Positions 18,438 to 26,212 of a DNA stretch of 38,385 nucleotides are shown piece after piece. This DNA is from Oceanibium sediminis. GTDB taxonomy: Bacteria > Pseudomonadota > Alphaproteobacteria > Rhodobacterales > Rhodobacteraceae. How positions within the stretch are numbered: the first letter of the stretch is position 1; each line of letters starts with the position of its first letter. The notes below the pieces were generated by a model. That model was given only the letters and a program-made list of their open reading frames with translations. It was not told the origin of the DNA and did not search any database. The DNA is taken from positions 1-38,385 of the forward strand of contig NZ_QGNX01000013.1 in the NCBI RefSeq assembly GCF_003265325.1. Direction: 5' to 3'. Both the position numbers and the translations under genes were made by a program.

Positions 18438-18812
18438 CTACTCCGGCGACCAGGCTTCGTAGTCCGCTGGGCGCTTGGGAGTCGGCGAATACAGGCTGCC
18501 CGGCGGGTGATAGGCCGCGGCGGTGCCGGTCATGTTCGGCTGGTGCGGCTTCTGCCACGCCTTGGTCGGCATCGGCGACTCGGTCGGCGGCGCCTGGTAG
18601 GTGTGGTGCAGCCAGCCATGCCACTCGGGGCTGACGCGGCTTGCCTCGACCTCTCCGTTGTAGATGACCCAGCGGCGGTTGCCATCGCGGGTCTGGTAGA
18701 AGACGTTGCCCTGCTCATCCTCGCCCACCTTCACGCCATTGCGCGAAGTCCAGAGCCGGGTGCCAAGGGTTTGGCCGTTCCACCATGTGAATAGTTCTTT
18801 GAGTACGCTCAT
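18438..18812 (-). CDS. NDUFA12-family NADH:ubiquinone oxidoreductase accessory subunit
   Basis: 124 aa homologue of the mitochondrial complex I subunit NDUFA12 (B17.2), found in alphaproteobacterial complex I. Hallmarks are [19 protein letters not shown] near the start, [42 protein letters not shown] and a Pro-rich tail. The nuo operon is not in the window, as is usual for this gene. It is first in the NDUFA12-mlaD-DUF2155 group. Confidence 0.93.
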   Translation of the reverse strand: MSVLKELFTWWNGQTLGTRLWTSRNGVKVGEDEQGNVFYQTRDGNRRWVIYNGEVEASRVSPEWHGWLHHTYQAPPTESPMPTKAWQKPHQPNMTGTAAAYHPPGSLYSPTPKRPADYEAWSPE

Positions 18813-18905
18813 GTCTCGCCGTCCGGGTCCCGTGTTTCCCCGTTTGTAGGCCCCCGCCGTGGCAAGGTCCAGTACCTCGGGCCGTCAAATGTGCGGGCGG
18901 CGGAT

Positions 18906-19289
18906 TCAGCGCTGCAAATGGGCGGTCACTTCGATCTCGATCTTCATGGCGGGGGCGATCAGACCCGCCTCGATCATCGTGGCCGCGGGGCGGGCCGCCT
19001 CGAAGGCGCGGCGCAGCACGGGCCAGATCGCCGGGAAGTCCGCGCGGTCCGGCAGGATATAGGTGACCCGCACCACGTCGTTCAGCGTCGCCCCCGCCTC
19101 GGCCAGCGCATCGGAGATGTTCCTGAGCGTCTGCTCCGCCTGGCCGACCACCCCGTCGGCCAGCGTCATCGTCGCGTAGTCCATGCCCGTGGTGCCTGAC
19201 ACGAAGACCCAGTCGCCGGACACGACCGAGCGGGAATAGGCGGCGTCTTCCTCGAAACGTGAACCGCTGGTGATGTGGCGTCGCTTCAT
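18906..19289 (-). CDS. RidA family protein
   Basis: A member of the YjgF/YER057c/UK114 family; true RidA hydrolyses reactive enamine/imine intermediates. 127 aa with VSGDWVFVSGTTGMDYATM, a central QAEQTLRNISDALAEAGAT and a C-terminal region ending AMKIEIEVTAHL. The arginine that binds the substrate carboxylate in RidA would be expected in VVRVTYIL (here R before VTYI). The ATG at 19289 follows GGGGAACACG; a longer frame to 19358 has no support. It probably belongs to a Rid subfamily rather than RidA itself, so no symbol is given. Confidence 0.85.
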   Translation of the reverse strand: MKRRHITSGSRFEEDAAYSRSVVSGDWVFVSGTTGMDYATMTLADGVVGQAEQTLRNISDALAEAGATLNDVVRVTYILPDRADFPAIWPVLRRAFEAARPAATMIEAGLIAPAMKIEIEVTAHLQR

Positions 19290-19361
19290 GCGTGTTCCCC
19301 TGTTGCTCTGAGAGGCGCCGCCCCCTGCCCGTGTCTTCGCCGGGCGCGGGGCGCGCATAAG

Positions 19362-19393
19362 AAAAAAGGCGTGACCGGCATCCCGGTCACGCC
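19362..19393 (-). terminator. Intrinsic terminator of clpX
   Basis: On the minus strand a perfect 11-bp stem (19393-19383 with 19378-19368) with a 4-base loop is followed by six T (19367-19362). It lies 32 bases after the clpX stop. Confidence 0.93.
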
Positions 19394-19424
19394 CGATAAC
19401 AAGACGCCGTGTTAGCCCATTGCC

Positions 19425-20690
19425 TTACCCGGCGGAGGCGGGCTCTTTCTTGGCGTCGGCATAGATCAGCAGGGGCTCGCCCTCGCGGTTGATCGCGTCT
19501 TCGTTGACGACGACTTCCTGCACGCCCTGAAGGGCCGGGATCTCGAACATCGTGTCGAGCAGCACTTCTTCCAGGATCGAGCGCAGGCCCCGAGCGCCGG
19601 TCTTGCGCTCGATCGCGCGCTTGGCGATGGCCTTCAGCGCCTCGTCCGTGAATGTGAGCTGGACGTCTTCCATCTCGAACAGGCGCTGGTACTGTTTCAC
19701 CAGCGCGTTCTTGGGCTTGGTCAGGATGATGACCAGCGCTTCCTCGTCCAGGTCGTTGAGCGTTGCGATCACCGGCAGACGGCCCACGAACTCGGGGATC
19801 AGGCCGAATTTCAGCAGGTCCTCGGGTTCCAGTTCTTGGAAGACCTCGCCCACGCGCCGGCCTTCCTCATCCTTGACGTCGGCGCCGAAGCCCATGGCAG
19901 AGCCCTTGTTGCGCTGGCTGATGATCTTGTCGAGCCCGGCGAAGGCGCCGCCGCAGATGAACAGGATGTTGGTCGTGTCCACCTGCAGGAATTCCTGCTG
20001 CGGATGTTTGCGCCCGCCCTGGGGCGGCACGCTGGCCACGGTGCCTTCCATGATCTTCAGAAGCGCTTGCTGCACCCCCTCCCCCGAGACGTCGCGGGTG
20101 ATGGAGGGATTGTCGGACTTGCGCGAGATCTTGTCGACCTCGTCAATGTAGACGATGCCGCGCTGCGCGCGCTCCACGTTGTATTCCGCGGATTGCAGCA
20201 GCTTCAGGATGATGTTTTCCACGTCCTCACCCACATAACCGGCTTCGGTCAGCGTGGTGGCGTCCGCCATGGTAAAGGGCACGTCCAGGATGCGCGCCAG
20301 CGTCTGCGCCAGCAGCGTCTTGCCGCAGCCCGTGGGGCCGATCAGCATGATGTTGGATTTCGACAGCTCGACTTCGGGGTTCTTGGACGCGTGGTTGAGG
20401 CGCTTGTAGTGGTTGTGCACCGCCACCGACAGGACCCGCTTGGCGGTTTCCTGCCCGATCACGTAATCGTCAAGGACCGCGCAGATTTCTTGCGGGGTCG
20501 GCACCCCTTCGGAGGATTTGACGAGATTGCTCTTCGTCTCCTCCCGGATGATGTCCATGCACAGCTCGACGCATTCGTCGCAGATGAACACGGTGGGGCC
20601 CGCAATCAGCTTGCGCACCTCATGCTGGCTCTTGCCGCAGAACGAACAATAAAGGGTGTTCTTGCTCTCGCCGCCGCCTGATTTGCTCAT
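19425..20690 (-). CDS. clpX: ATP-dependent Clp protease ATP-binding subunit ClpX
   Basis: A AAA+ unfoldase that feeds substrates to ClpP. The N-terminal four-cysteine zinc finger is [17 protein letters not shown]...[10 protein letters not shown]. Walker A is [12 protein letters not shown] (about residues 118-129), the pore loop is GYVGEDVE, Walker B is [11 protein letters not shown], and sensor 2 is in [11 protein letters not shown]. The ClpP-docking loop reads AMGFGADV, with M in place of I of the E. coli IGF tripeptide. At 421 aa it has normal length. A very good AGGAGG lies 7 bases before the ATG. It has its own upstream gap of 353 bases after clpP, with a candidate promoter at 20772-20800 and a strong terminator. 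Confidence 0.98.
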   Translation of the reverse strand: MSKSGGGESKNTLYCSFCGKSQHEVRKLIAGPTVFICDECVELCMDIIREETKSNLVKSSEGVPTPQEICAVLDDYVIGQETAKRVLSVAVHNHYKRLNHASKNPEVELSKSNIMLIGPTGCGKTLLAQTLARILDVPFTMADATTLTEAGYVGEDVENIILKLLQSAEYNVERAQRGIVYIDEVDKISRKSDNPSITRDVSGEGVQQALLKIMEGTVASVPPQGGRKHPQQEFLQVDTTNILFICGGAFAGLDKIISQRNKGSAMGFGADVKDEEGRRVGEVFQELEPEDLLKFGLIPEFVGRLPVIATLNDLDEEALVIILTKPKNALVKQYQRLFEMEDVQLTFTDEALKAIAKRAIERKTGARGLRSILEEVLLDTMFEIPALQGVQEVVVNEDAINREGEPLLIYADAKKEPASAG

Positions 20691-20765
20691 GCTTTCCTCC
20701 TGGGCCGCAACAGGCCGCAGCCTGACCCGTAAGCTTTGGTGTCCCGAGTCATCCCATTGTCACAC

Positions 20766-20782
20766 CGTTGCATTAGGCAACG
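20766..20782. repeat. Operator-like inverted repeat upstream of clpX
   Basis: CGTTGC and GCAACG are separated by ATTAG. The centre coincides with the -10 of the candidate clpX promoter, as a repressor site would. Confidence 0.4.
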
Positions 20783-20800
20783 TGAGTCAAAGAATGACAA
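20772..20800 (-). promoter_or_regulatory. clpX: Candidate clpX promoter
   Basis: On the minus strand TTGTCA (20800-20795) and CCTAAT (20777-20772) have a 17-base spacer, about 80 bases before the clpX ATG. Confidence 0.4.
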
Positions 20801-21043
20801 GGCGTGGTCGTATGATTGGCCAAAAAATAGATTGTTGGTGCGCGTGAACATGGCCACCTTTTCCTGCCGTGCCTGTCGTATGTACCTGCACGTCCCTGAA
20901 TCAGGGGTTACCGTCTACAGGGCCGCCGCCGGTCTGTAAATTCGCGCCGACCGGCGGGCGTGCCCGCGCAATTCTACGCCGCACCGGTTAGCGATGCGTT
21001 GTGCCGCCGGGCGCAAATGCGCGACACGGCGCAACGCTTCCGA

Positions 21044-21664
21044 TCAGCTTTCCTCGGTGCGATTCTCGACAACCTTGTCGATGATGCCCCATTCCTTCGC
21101 GCTCTCCACCGTCATGAAGTTGTCCCGGTCGAGCGCCTGCTCGACTGCTTCGATGGTCTGGCCAGTATGCTTCACGTAAATTTCATTCAGCCGGTGCTTC
21201 AGCGCCTGCGTCTCACGGGCGTGAATCATGATGTCGGTCGCCTGACCCTGGTACCCGCCCGAGGGCTGGTGCAGCATGATCCGCGCATTGGGCAGCGCCA
21301 GGCGCATCCCCGGTTCGCCCGCCGCCAGCAGCAGCGAGCCCATGGAGGCGGCCTGCCCGATGCAGACGGTGGAAATCTTCGGGCGGATGTACTGCATCGT
21401 GTCGTAGATCGACAGGCCCGAGGTGACGATGCCACCGGGGCTGTTGATGTACATCGCGATTTCCTTCTTGGGGTTTTCCGCCTCGAGGAACAGGAGCTGG
21501 GCGACGATCACCGTCGCCATCTCGTCATGGACGGGCCCGGAGATGAAGATGATCCGCTCTTTCAGCAGGCGCGAGAAGATGTCGTAGCGGATGGAGCCGC
21601 GCGCCGTGGTCTCATCCACCGTGGGGATGATGAAGTTCGTCAGCGGTGTAAGCGGGTCGTTCAT
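21044..21664 (-). CDS. clpP: ATP-dependent Clp protease proteolytic subunit
   Basis: A serine peptidase forming the 14-mer chamber used with ClpX (and ClpA). The triad is S107 ([10 protein letters not shown]), H132 ([11 protein letters not shown]) and D181 (DRDNFMT); the spacings of 25 and 49 match E. coli. At 206 aa it has normal length. The start ATG at 21664 ([16 protein letters not shown]) agrees with the family; the longer frame to 21949 crosses non-coding palindromes and is not used. It lies between tig and clpX on the minus strand, in the standard tig-clpP-clpX order. Confidence 0.97.
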   Translation of the reverse strand: MNDPLTPLTNFIIPTVDETTARGSIRYDIFSRLLKERIIFISGPVHDEMATVIVAQLLFLEAENPKKEIAMYINSPGGIVTSGLSIYDTMQYIRPKISTVCIGQAASMGSLLLAAGEPGMRLALPNARIMLHQPSGGYQGQATDIMIHARETQALKHRLNEIYVKHTGQTIEAVEQALDRDNFMTVESAKEWGIIDKVVENRTEES

Positions 21665-21905
21665 GGGGTCTGACCTTTTTGCGGGGCGCGCTGTGCCGGT
21701 GAACGGCCACGCCTGATAACTGTCTTTAGGAATAGTGTCGCTGCCGGGCGGCTGCAAGGGCGGCAGGCTATCGCGGCAAGGATAATTCTTTGCAAACGGG
21801 ACGGCGGTTCTTGCGGATTGTCCGCGATGCGGGCCGCGCCCGCGCGCCACCTGAGGGGGCGTGCCCGGCTGACCGGGCCGGCTGCACCATGGATCGGCCG
21901 GCGGA

Positions 21906-21925
21906 GCGAGGGGCCAGCCCCTCGC
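21906..21925. repeat. REP-like palindrome
   Basis: A perfect 9-bp inverted repeat (21906-21914 with 21917-21925), extended by GGAGC/GCTCC across a 2-base bulge. A GC palindrome followed by CGGGATATTT is the form of an intergenic repeat that I recall from Rhodobacteraceae genomes. Copy number cannot be seen here. Confidence 0.45.
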
Positions 21926-21961
21926 GCTCCCCGGGATATTTGGGGACATTGGAGGGGGGCG

Positions 21962-21990
21962 GGCGGCGTCCCGTGATCGGGGGCGCCGCC
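21962..21990. repeat. GC-rich hairpin downstream of tig
   Basis: GGCGGCG (21962-21968) pairs with CGCCGCC (21984-21990), extended by a T-G pair and CCC/GGG around a small loop. It lies 56 bases after the tig stop and has no T-tract. Confidence 0.4.
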
Positions 21991-22045
21991 TTCATCGGCG
22001 GGACACGGCGGCCTGTTGGCGCCATGTCCCTGGTCCGGTCCCGTG

Positions 22046-23377
22046 TCAGTCCTCGTCGAGGGCTTCCACGGCTTTCTGCAGCTCGTCCTTGCTGACGGTC
22101 TTTTCGGTGACCTTGGCAAGCTCGACGATGTAGTCGACGACCTTGTCCTCGAAGATCGGGGCGCGCAGCTGCTGCTGGGCGGCTTCGTTCTTCTGGATGA
22201 ACTCGAAGAATGCGCGTTCCTGGCCCGGGTACTGGCGGGCCTGGGCCATCATCGCCTGCTGCAACTCGGCGTCGGAGACCGTGATCTCGGCCTTGTTGCC
22301 GACTTCGGCCAGCAGCAGGCCGAGGCGCACGCGGCGTTCGGCGAGCGACTTGTGTTCGTCGGTGGGTTCGATCTCGGGGTGGTCATGGCCCTGCACGTCG
22401 GGGTTTTCCTCGTGCCAGAGCTGGTGGGCGATCTGGTTCGCCTCCGTTTCGACCAGGGTCGGGGGCAGGTCGAACTTGACCACCTCGTCAAGCGCGTCCA
22501 TCAGCTTGCGCTTCATGATTGCACGCGCCGCGCCAGCGTATTCCGCGCCCAGGCGTTCCTTGATCTGGCCTTTCAGCGCGTCGAGATCGTCCATCCCGAA
22601 TTTCTTCGCCAGCTCGTCGTCGATCGGCGCGGGCTTCGGTTCCTTGACCTCTTTCACGGTGACTTCGAACACGGCGGCTTTCCCGGCGAGGTTCTCGGCC
22701 TGGTAAGCTTCGGGGAAGGTGACTTCCACGTTCAGCTCTTCACCGGCCTTGGCGCCGACCAGCTGCTCTTCGAAGCCGGGGATGAACTGGCCCGAGCCGA
22801 GTACGAGCGGGAAATCCTCTGCGGCGCCGCCCTCGAAGGCGACATCGTCGACCTTGCCGAGGAAGTCGATCACGACCTGGTCGCCGTCCTTCGCCTTGGA
22901 ACCCTTGCGGCGGGCTTCGAAGTGGTTGGCGGAATTGGCGAGGTTTTCGAGCGCCTCGTCGACGGCGCTGTCCTCGATCTCGGCGACGAGCTTTTCGAGC
23001 TCGATCCCGGAGAAGTCGGTTTCGGGGACGTCGGGCAGCGCTTCGTAGGTCATGGCGACCTCGACGTCGTCACCCTCTTTCCACTCGTCGTTCGTCATCT
23101 TGACGTCGGGCTGCATCGCGGGGCGATCGCCCGATTCCTCGAAATGGGTGCGCATGGCGTCGTCGATGCTTTCCTGCATCGCCTCGCCCAGGACGGATTT
23201 GCCGAACATCTTCTTCATCAGAGCGGCGGGCGCCTTGCCCTTGCGAAAGCCCTTCATCTGGAAGTCCTTGCGGGCCTCTTCCAGCTTGGCGTTCACTTTC
23301 TCCTCGAGCTCCGCCGCCGTCACGGTGATGGCGTAGGCGCGTTTCAAACCTTCGTTCTGGGTCTCGGTGACCTGCAT
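22046..23377 (-). CDS. tig: Trigger factor (ribosome-associated chaperone, peptidyl-prolyl isomerase)
   Basis: Binds ribosomal L23 and folds nascent chains. The N-terminal ribosome-binding domain (about 1-115) has the signature FRKGKAP. The FKBP-like isomerase domain (about 155-250) follows, then a helical chaperone C-domain. At 443 aa it has normal length. The start at ATG 23377 ([15 protein letters not shown]) fits the family and follows GAGGAC. The frame also stays open upstream to a GTG at 23461, through the tRNA-Leu fragment and behind an AAGGAGG 12 bases away, so a 28-residue extension cannot be excluded from sequence. Everything upstream of about 23456 may derive from an integrated element, so the tig promoter is probably not ancestral. 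Confidence 0.96.
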   Translation of the reverse strand: MQVTETQNEGLKRAYAITVTAAELEEKVNAKLEEARKDFQMKGFRKGKAPAALMKKMFGKSVLGEAMQESIDDAMRTHFEESGDRPAMQPDVKMTNDEWKEGDDVEVAMTYEALPDVPETDFSGIELEKLVAEIEDSAVDEALENLANSANHFEARRKGSKAKDGDQVVIDFLGKVDDVAFEGGAAEDFPLVLGSGQFIPGFEEQLVGAKAGEELNVEVTFPEAYQAENLAGKAAVFEVTVKEVKEPKPAPIDDELAKKFGMDDLDALKGQIKERLGAEYAGAARAIMKRKLMDALDEVVKFDLPPTLVETEANQIAHQLWHEENPDVQGHDHPEIEPTDEHKSLAERRVRLGLLLAEVGNKAEITVSDAELQQAMMAQARQYPGQERAFFEFIQKNEAAQQQLRAPIFEDKVVDYIVELAKVTEKTVSKDELQKAVEALDED

Positions 23378-23402
23378 TCTCTTTGTCCTCATATCTGGTT
23401 TT

Positions 23403-23456
23403 TGGTGCGGGTGGAGGGACTTGCCCCCCCACGCCTTTGCCCACCAGAACCTAAAA
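23403..23456 (-). pseudogene. 3' fragment of tRNA-Leu(UAG), attachment-site scar
   Basis: Read on the minus strand, the sequence matches a class II tRNA-Leu from the anticodon loop TTTAGGT (anticodon UAG) through the 3' anticodon strand TCTGG, a long variable arm, a T-arm, the acceptor strand CACCCGC and the encoded CCA. Upstream of the loop the match stops: the 5' anticodon strand, D-arm and the GCGGGTG acceptor strand are absent. The T-loop TT is GG and the variable-arm stem is mispaired, which indicates decay. Breakage exactly at the anticodon loop is where many tyrosine recombinases cross over. The 3' end faces tig. Confidence 0.82.
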
Positions 23457-23495
23457 CTCACGTAGATTGAGCGCCTCCTTAGACTTAGCCCAAAA

Positions 23496-23538
23496 GTTTG
23501 TCAAAAACATAACTGGTTTGTCACCCAAACTGACAAAC
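23496..23538. repeat. Triple GTTTGTCA motif next to the tRNA scar
   Basis: GTTTGTCA occurs at 23496-23503 and 23516-23523 (direct, 20 bases apart) and inverted at 23531-23538. The last two form a perfect 9-bp inverted repeat (23515-23523 with 23531-23539) with a 7-base spacer. Position and phasing suggest arm-type integrase or excisionase sites. The first copy also contains a TTGACA on the minus strand, so an alternative is an operator/promoter for tig. Confidence 0.5.
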
Positions 23539-23604
23539 CGATTTTCTCCTTCAGAACCTGGCTAAATCGGCTTGCCGACGCTCCGGCGGAGAATGGGGTG
23601 AAAC

Positions 23605-23727
23605 GTGTCCTTATCCCCCAGCGGCGGAGCCAGCATTCTGGGAATAAAAAAAGGGGGGCTGGATAAGGCTCGGAAGCGATACTCGGACGAAGACATTCTG
23701 AAACCGCTGTATGAGAATGGACTCTAG
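23605..23727 (+). CDS. 40-codon open frame of unknown origin
   Basis: GTG start at 23605 and TAG at 23725-23727. The predicted peptide has a hydrophobic/Gly start (SPSGGASILGIKKGG) and a charged end (ARKRYSDEDILKPLYENGL) that does not look random. The phrase KRYSDEDIL resembles the start of some transposase helix-turn-helix segments, but the match is short. The frame crosses an A7G6 run (23646-23658), so it could be the tail of a longer frameshifted gene. It ends tail-to-tail with the Z1 remnant, sharing the CTAG. I do not recognise a family; it may be a fragment or chance. Confidence 0.2.
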   Translation: MSLSPSGGASILGIKKGGLDKARKRYSDEDILKPLYENGL

Positions 23728-24161
23728 CCGCCATTGACCTTCTCGGCATTGCGTTGCTCATGCCGGGCTTCCTCGAGCGCCTTGAGGAAACGAACGGCGG
23801 CTTCCTCGTTCCGGGTAAGACCATCGGGGCGCGCACTGATCTTGGCCGTCTCGACCCAGGCGTTGGTCAAGTCGATCATGAAGTGCTTCTGGCCTGACCC
23901 CATCTTGTTCGGCGCCGTGACCATTAGCGAAGTGGGATGGCTCCGCACGGCAAGACCGAAGTCAGCCGGGGTGGCTTTCGCCTTCTGCATCTTCTTCAGC
24001 TCCTGGTGGAGTTCGTCGGTGGCTTCGGCGATGTGGGTGTACCAGTCGATTGCATCGACGGGCGTCCAGATGCGACAGAGATCCTCGTAACCCACTCGGT
24101 ACCATTGCCCGGCGCTTGCGAACGCGCCCTCCTGCTGATCGATATGATCATTTTCTTGTGA
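23724..24161 (-). pseudogene. Z1-domain protein, C-terminal remnant
   Basis: The open frame begins after a TGA at 24164-24162; the first usable start is a GTG at 24095 (123 aa). Family-like sequence begins near GQWYRVGYEDLCRIW, the counterpart of the GRWFGYRPGYEDL-type motif in full-length Z1 proteins, and continues through a WY helix to ATPADFGLAVRSHPTSLM and VTAPNKMGSG. It then runs into a helical tail ending EKVNGG. Full Z1 proteins are large (about 900 aa) helicase-like proteins found in restriction-like defence loci with GHKL ATPases, methyltransferases and Vsr nucleases. Here the N-terminal part and all partners are gone, and moeA lies just beyond. Family assignment is from memory of the motif. 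Confidence 0.7.
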
Positions 24162-24278
24162 TCACGGCCATGTGCGCCCTGCACACACCGCGATAATCGC
24201 ATGCGCCACGCTGGGCGGGTGGCGGTACCGCGAAATGAATCCACTCCGCTGGCTGTAACGGAAAGTGACGTTTTCCTG

Positions 24279-25583
24279 CTAACTGCTAGGAAAAGTAGCG
24301 CCCGCGCCATCTTGGAACGGTTGGAATTCCACAAGCGCGCCAGCGGGCAGGTACCCGGCATCAGCAGGCAGGAACATCAGCCCGTCCGCGAGGGACAGGC
24401 CCCCGACGCGCCCGGAATGGGTGGCGTCCTCGAACGTGACGATCTCGCGGCCATGGGCGTCGAAGCCGGCCAGCGTTGCGAGCCTGAGTTCGCAGCGGCC
24501 CGACTTGCGTCGGATGGCGGCAGAGGTGACGACATGGCGCCGGGACGGACTCTGCGCCGTTTCGCCGGACAGACCACGGATCAACGCCATGCCAAAGACT
24601 TGCCATGTGACAAAGGCCGAGAGCGGGTTGCCCGGCAGGCCGAGCCAGAAGGTTGAACCAATGCGTCCGAAAGACACAGGCTTACCAGGCTTCAGGGCAA
24701 CGCCACTGAATATGGTTTCGCCCCCCAATGCGGAGAATACGGGCTTCACGTGATCCTCTTCCCCGACGGAAATACCCCCTGTGGTAACGACAAGGTCCGC
24801 AAGCGCCGCCATGTCGCCAATTTTCCGGACAAGATCCGCCGGGCTGTCGCCGCCATGAGCGATGCTGACAATTTCCACCCCGGCAGTCGCAAGGGCTGCG
24901 GTCAGCATGGGCGTATTCACATCCCAAATCTGGGCCGCGGCCCTTGGCGTACCCGCGCGGCGCACCTCGTCCCCGGTCACGACAAGCGCCACGTGAAGCC
25001 GCCGGCGAACCCTGACGATGCCCGCACCAGCTGCCGCGCAGGCGGCGATTTCCCGCGGCCCGAGTCTGCACCCCTTGTCCAGGACGATCGCACGCTCGGC
25101 CATGTCGCTCCCGGCGCGGCGGATATTGAGGCCCGGCGCCGGACGTCGGCGAAGGCGGATGATACCACCGTCGCGTATGACATCCTCTTGCATTACGACT
25201 GCATCCGCCCCCTCCGGGACTGGGGCTCCGGTGAATATGCGTGCCGCCACCCTGCCGGAAATGGGGGACGTCGCTGCCTCTCCGGCGGGAACACGGGCGA
25301 CCACGGGAAACTCCCAAGGCCCGTCCCCGTCGAAAGACGTGGAGGCCACTGCATAGCCATCCATCGCCGCATTGTCGAACGCCGGCACCATGGAAAAGGC
25401 CCGGACCGGATCTGAGAGGACACGGCCAAGGGCGCTGTCCAGCGCCACCGCCTGGGTTCGGCCGACCGGGGCCACACAGGCGAACATGCGGGCCAGGGCC
25501 TCGTCAATGCTGATCAAGGGATGCAGCATGTCCTGCCCGTCGCAGCCGCAGCCGGGTGAAGTGATGGATCGATGGATCGTCAT
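24279..25583 (-). CDS. moeA: Molybdopterin molybdenumtransferase
   Basis: Inserts molybdate into adenylylated molybdopterin, making Mo-MPT for the bis-MGD cofactor of NarG. Family motifs are VPAFDNAAMDGYAV, the GDEV stretch VALVVTGDEV, DVNTPML, TTGGISVGEEDHV, KPGKPVSFG and LPGNPLSAFVTW. At 434 aa it has normal length. The ATG at 25583 overlaps the carbonic anhydrase stop in ATGA, with AGGAGG 11 bases upstream. It is the last gene of the nar operon. A cysteine-containing lead (SPGCGCDGQDMLHPL) precedes the conserved domain. Downstream is a 7-bp inverted repeat across the stop (24271-24277 with 24288-24294). Confidence 0.93.
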   Translation of the reverse strand: MTIHRSITSPGCGCDGQDMLHPLISIDEALARMFACVAPVGRTQAVALDSALGRVLSDPVRAFSMVPAFDNAAMDGYAVASTSFDGDGPWEFPVVARVPAGEAATSPISGRVAARIFTGAPVPEGADAVVMQEDVIRDGGIIRLRRRPAPGLNIRRAGSDMAERAIVLDKGCRLGPREIAACAAAGAGIVRVRRRLHVALVVTGDEVRRAGTPRAAAQIWDVNTPMLTAALATAGVEIVSIAHGGDSPADLVRKIGDMAALADLVVTTGGISVGEEDHVKPVFSALGGETIFSGVALKPGKPVSFGRIGSTFWLGLPGNPLSAFVTWQVFGMALIRGLSGETAQSPSRRHVVTSAAIRRKSGRCELRLATLAGFDAHGREIVTFEDATHSGRVGGLSLADGLMFLPADAGYLPAGALVEFQPFQDGAGATFPSS

Positions 25584-26212
25584 TGTGCTGCTTCCTCCTG
25601 GGATTGGCTGGTCTGGAAATGCCCGGGGCCGATAGAGCAATTGAGGTCACGCAGGCGACCGTCCTTCAGCCCGTAAATCAGGCCATGCACCCGGATGTCG
25701 GCGGCGCGGCGCCACGCCTTCTGAATGATTGGCGTTTCGCAGACGCGCCGGACGCCTTCGATCACGTTCAATTCGGCCAGCCGGTCGCGCTGTGCCTCAA
25801 GGTCCGGTTCGCGCCGCAGATCGACCGCGTAACCGCGGGCGAGGCGCCGGATGGGTTCCAGCCAGTGATCGGCCAGACCATGCGGCAGGTCCTCGGTCGC
25901 GGCCCTGACCCCGCCGCAGCCATAGTGACCACAGACGATGATTTCCCGCACGGCCAGCGCATCGACCGCGAATTCCAACGCCGACAACAGGTTCATGTCC
26001 GAGGAATGCACGATATTGGCGACATTGCGATGGACGAAAACCTCGCCCGGATCGAGGCCGGCGACCACGTTCGCTGGAACCCGGCTGTCCGAACAGCCAA
26101 TCCAGAAGAACTCCGGCGCCTGAAGGGCGGCGAGACGCGTAAAATAGTCCGGCTCTTCTGCGTGTCGTTGGGTCGACCACGCGCGGTTGCGGGCCAGCAG
26201 GTCATTCAGCAT
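25580..26212 (-). CDS. Beta-class carbonic anhydrase
   Basis: Interconverts CO2 and bicarbonate. Zinc ligands C40, H96 and C99 are present (IGCSDSRVP and CGHYGCGGV), as is the catalytic Asp-Arg dyad D42/R44. At 210 aa it has normal length. It lies inside the nar operon: the start overlaps the hemerythrin gene end by 11 bases and the stop overlaps moeA by 4. Carbonic anhydrase is not a core nitrate-reduction gene. It may supply bicarbonate for carboxylations or help pH balance during anaerobic growth; this is inference. Confidence 0.93.
   Translation of the reverse strand: MLNDLLARNRAWSTQRHAEEPDYFTRLAALQAPEFFWIGCSDSRVPANVVAGLDPGEVFVHRNVANIVHSSDMNLLSALEFAVDALAVREIIVCGHYGCGGVRAATEDLPHGLADHWLEPIRRLARGYAVDLRREPDLEAQRDRLAELNVIEGVRRVCETPIIQKAWRRAADIRVHGLIYGLKDGRLRDLNCSIGPGHFQTSQSQEEAAQ

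Larger units (their letters stand above)
20691..21043. other. clpP-clpX intergenic region
   Basis: 353 bases with no convincing gene. On the minus strand it holds a candidate clpX promoter (20772-20800) whose -10 lies within a 6-bp inverted repeat (20766-20782). A perfect GC hairpin at 20954-20967 (6-bp arms, 2-base loop) and the palindrome CCCTGAATCAGGG near 20892-20904 lie closer to clpP. None has a T-tract, so clpP may be partly co-transcribed with clpX. Confidence 0.5.
21665..22045. other. tig-clpP intergenic region with palindromic repeats
   Basis: 381 bases without a gene. It contains a REP-like palindrome (21906-21925) followed by CCCCGGGATATTTGGGGA, and a second strong hairpin (21962-21990). 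Both are GC-rich and lack T-tracts, so they may stabilise or attenuate the tig transcript rather than end it. Confidence 0.5.
23378..23723. other. tig upstream region: tRNA scar and element edge
   Basis: 346 bases holding, in order, the tig ribosome-binding site, the 3' fragment of tRNA-Leu (23403-23456), the triple GTTTGTCA motif (23496-23538), an 8-bp inverted repeat (23609-23616 with 23661-23668), and a run of seven A and six G (23646-23658). On the minus strand a possible tig promoter has TTGACA at 23504-23499 and a weak -10 TAAGGA at 23481-23476. Confidence 0.6.

Noticed and set aside
21665-21949. Longer ClpP starting at 21949
   Set aside because: The extension crosses GC palindromes, is Pro/Arg-rich and not ClpP-like; MNDPLTPL at 21664 is the expected start.
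23403-23490. A complete functional tRNA-Leu gene here
   Set aside because: The 5' acceptor strand, D-arm and 5' anticodon strand cannot be found upstream of the loop, and the T-loop TT is GG.
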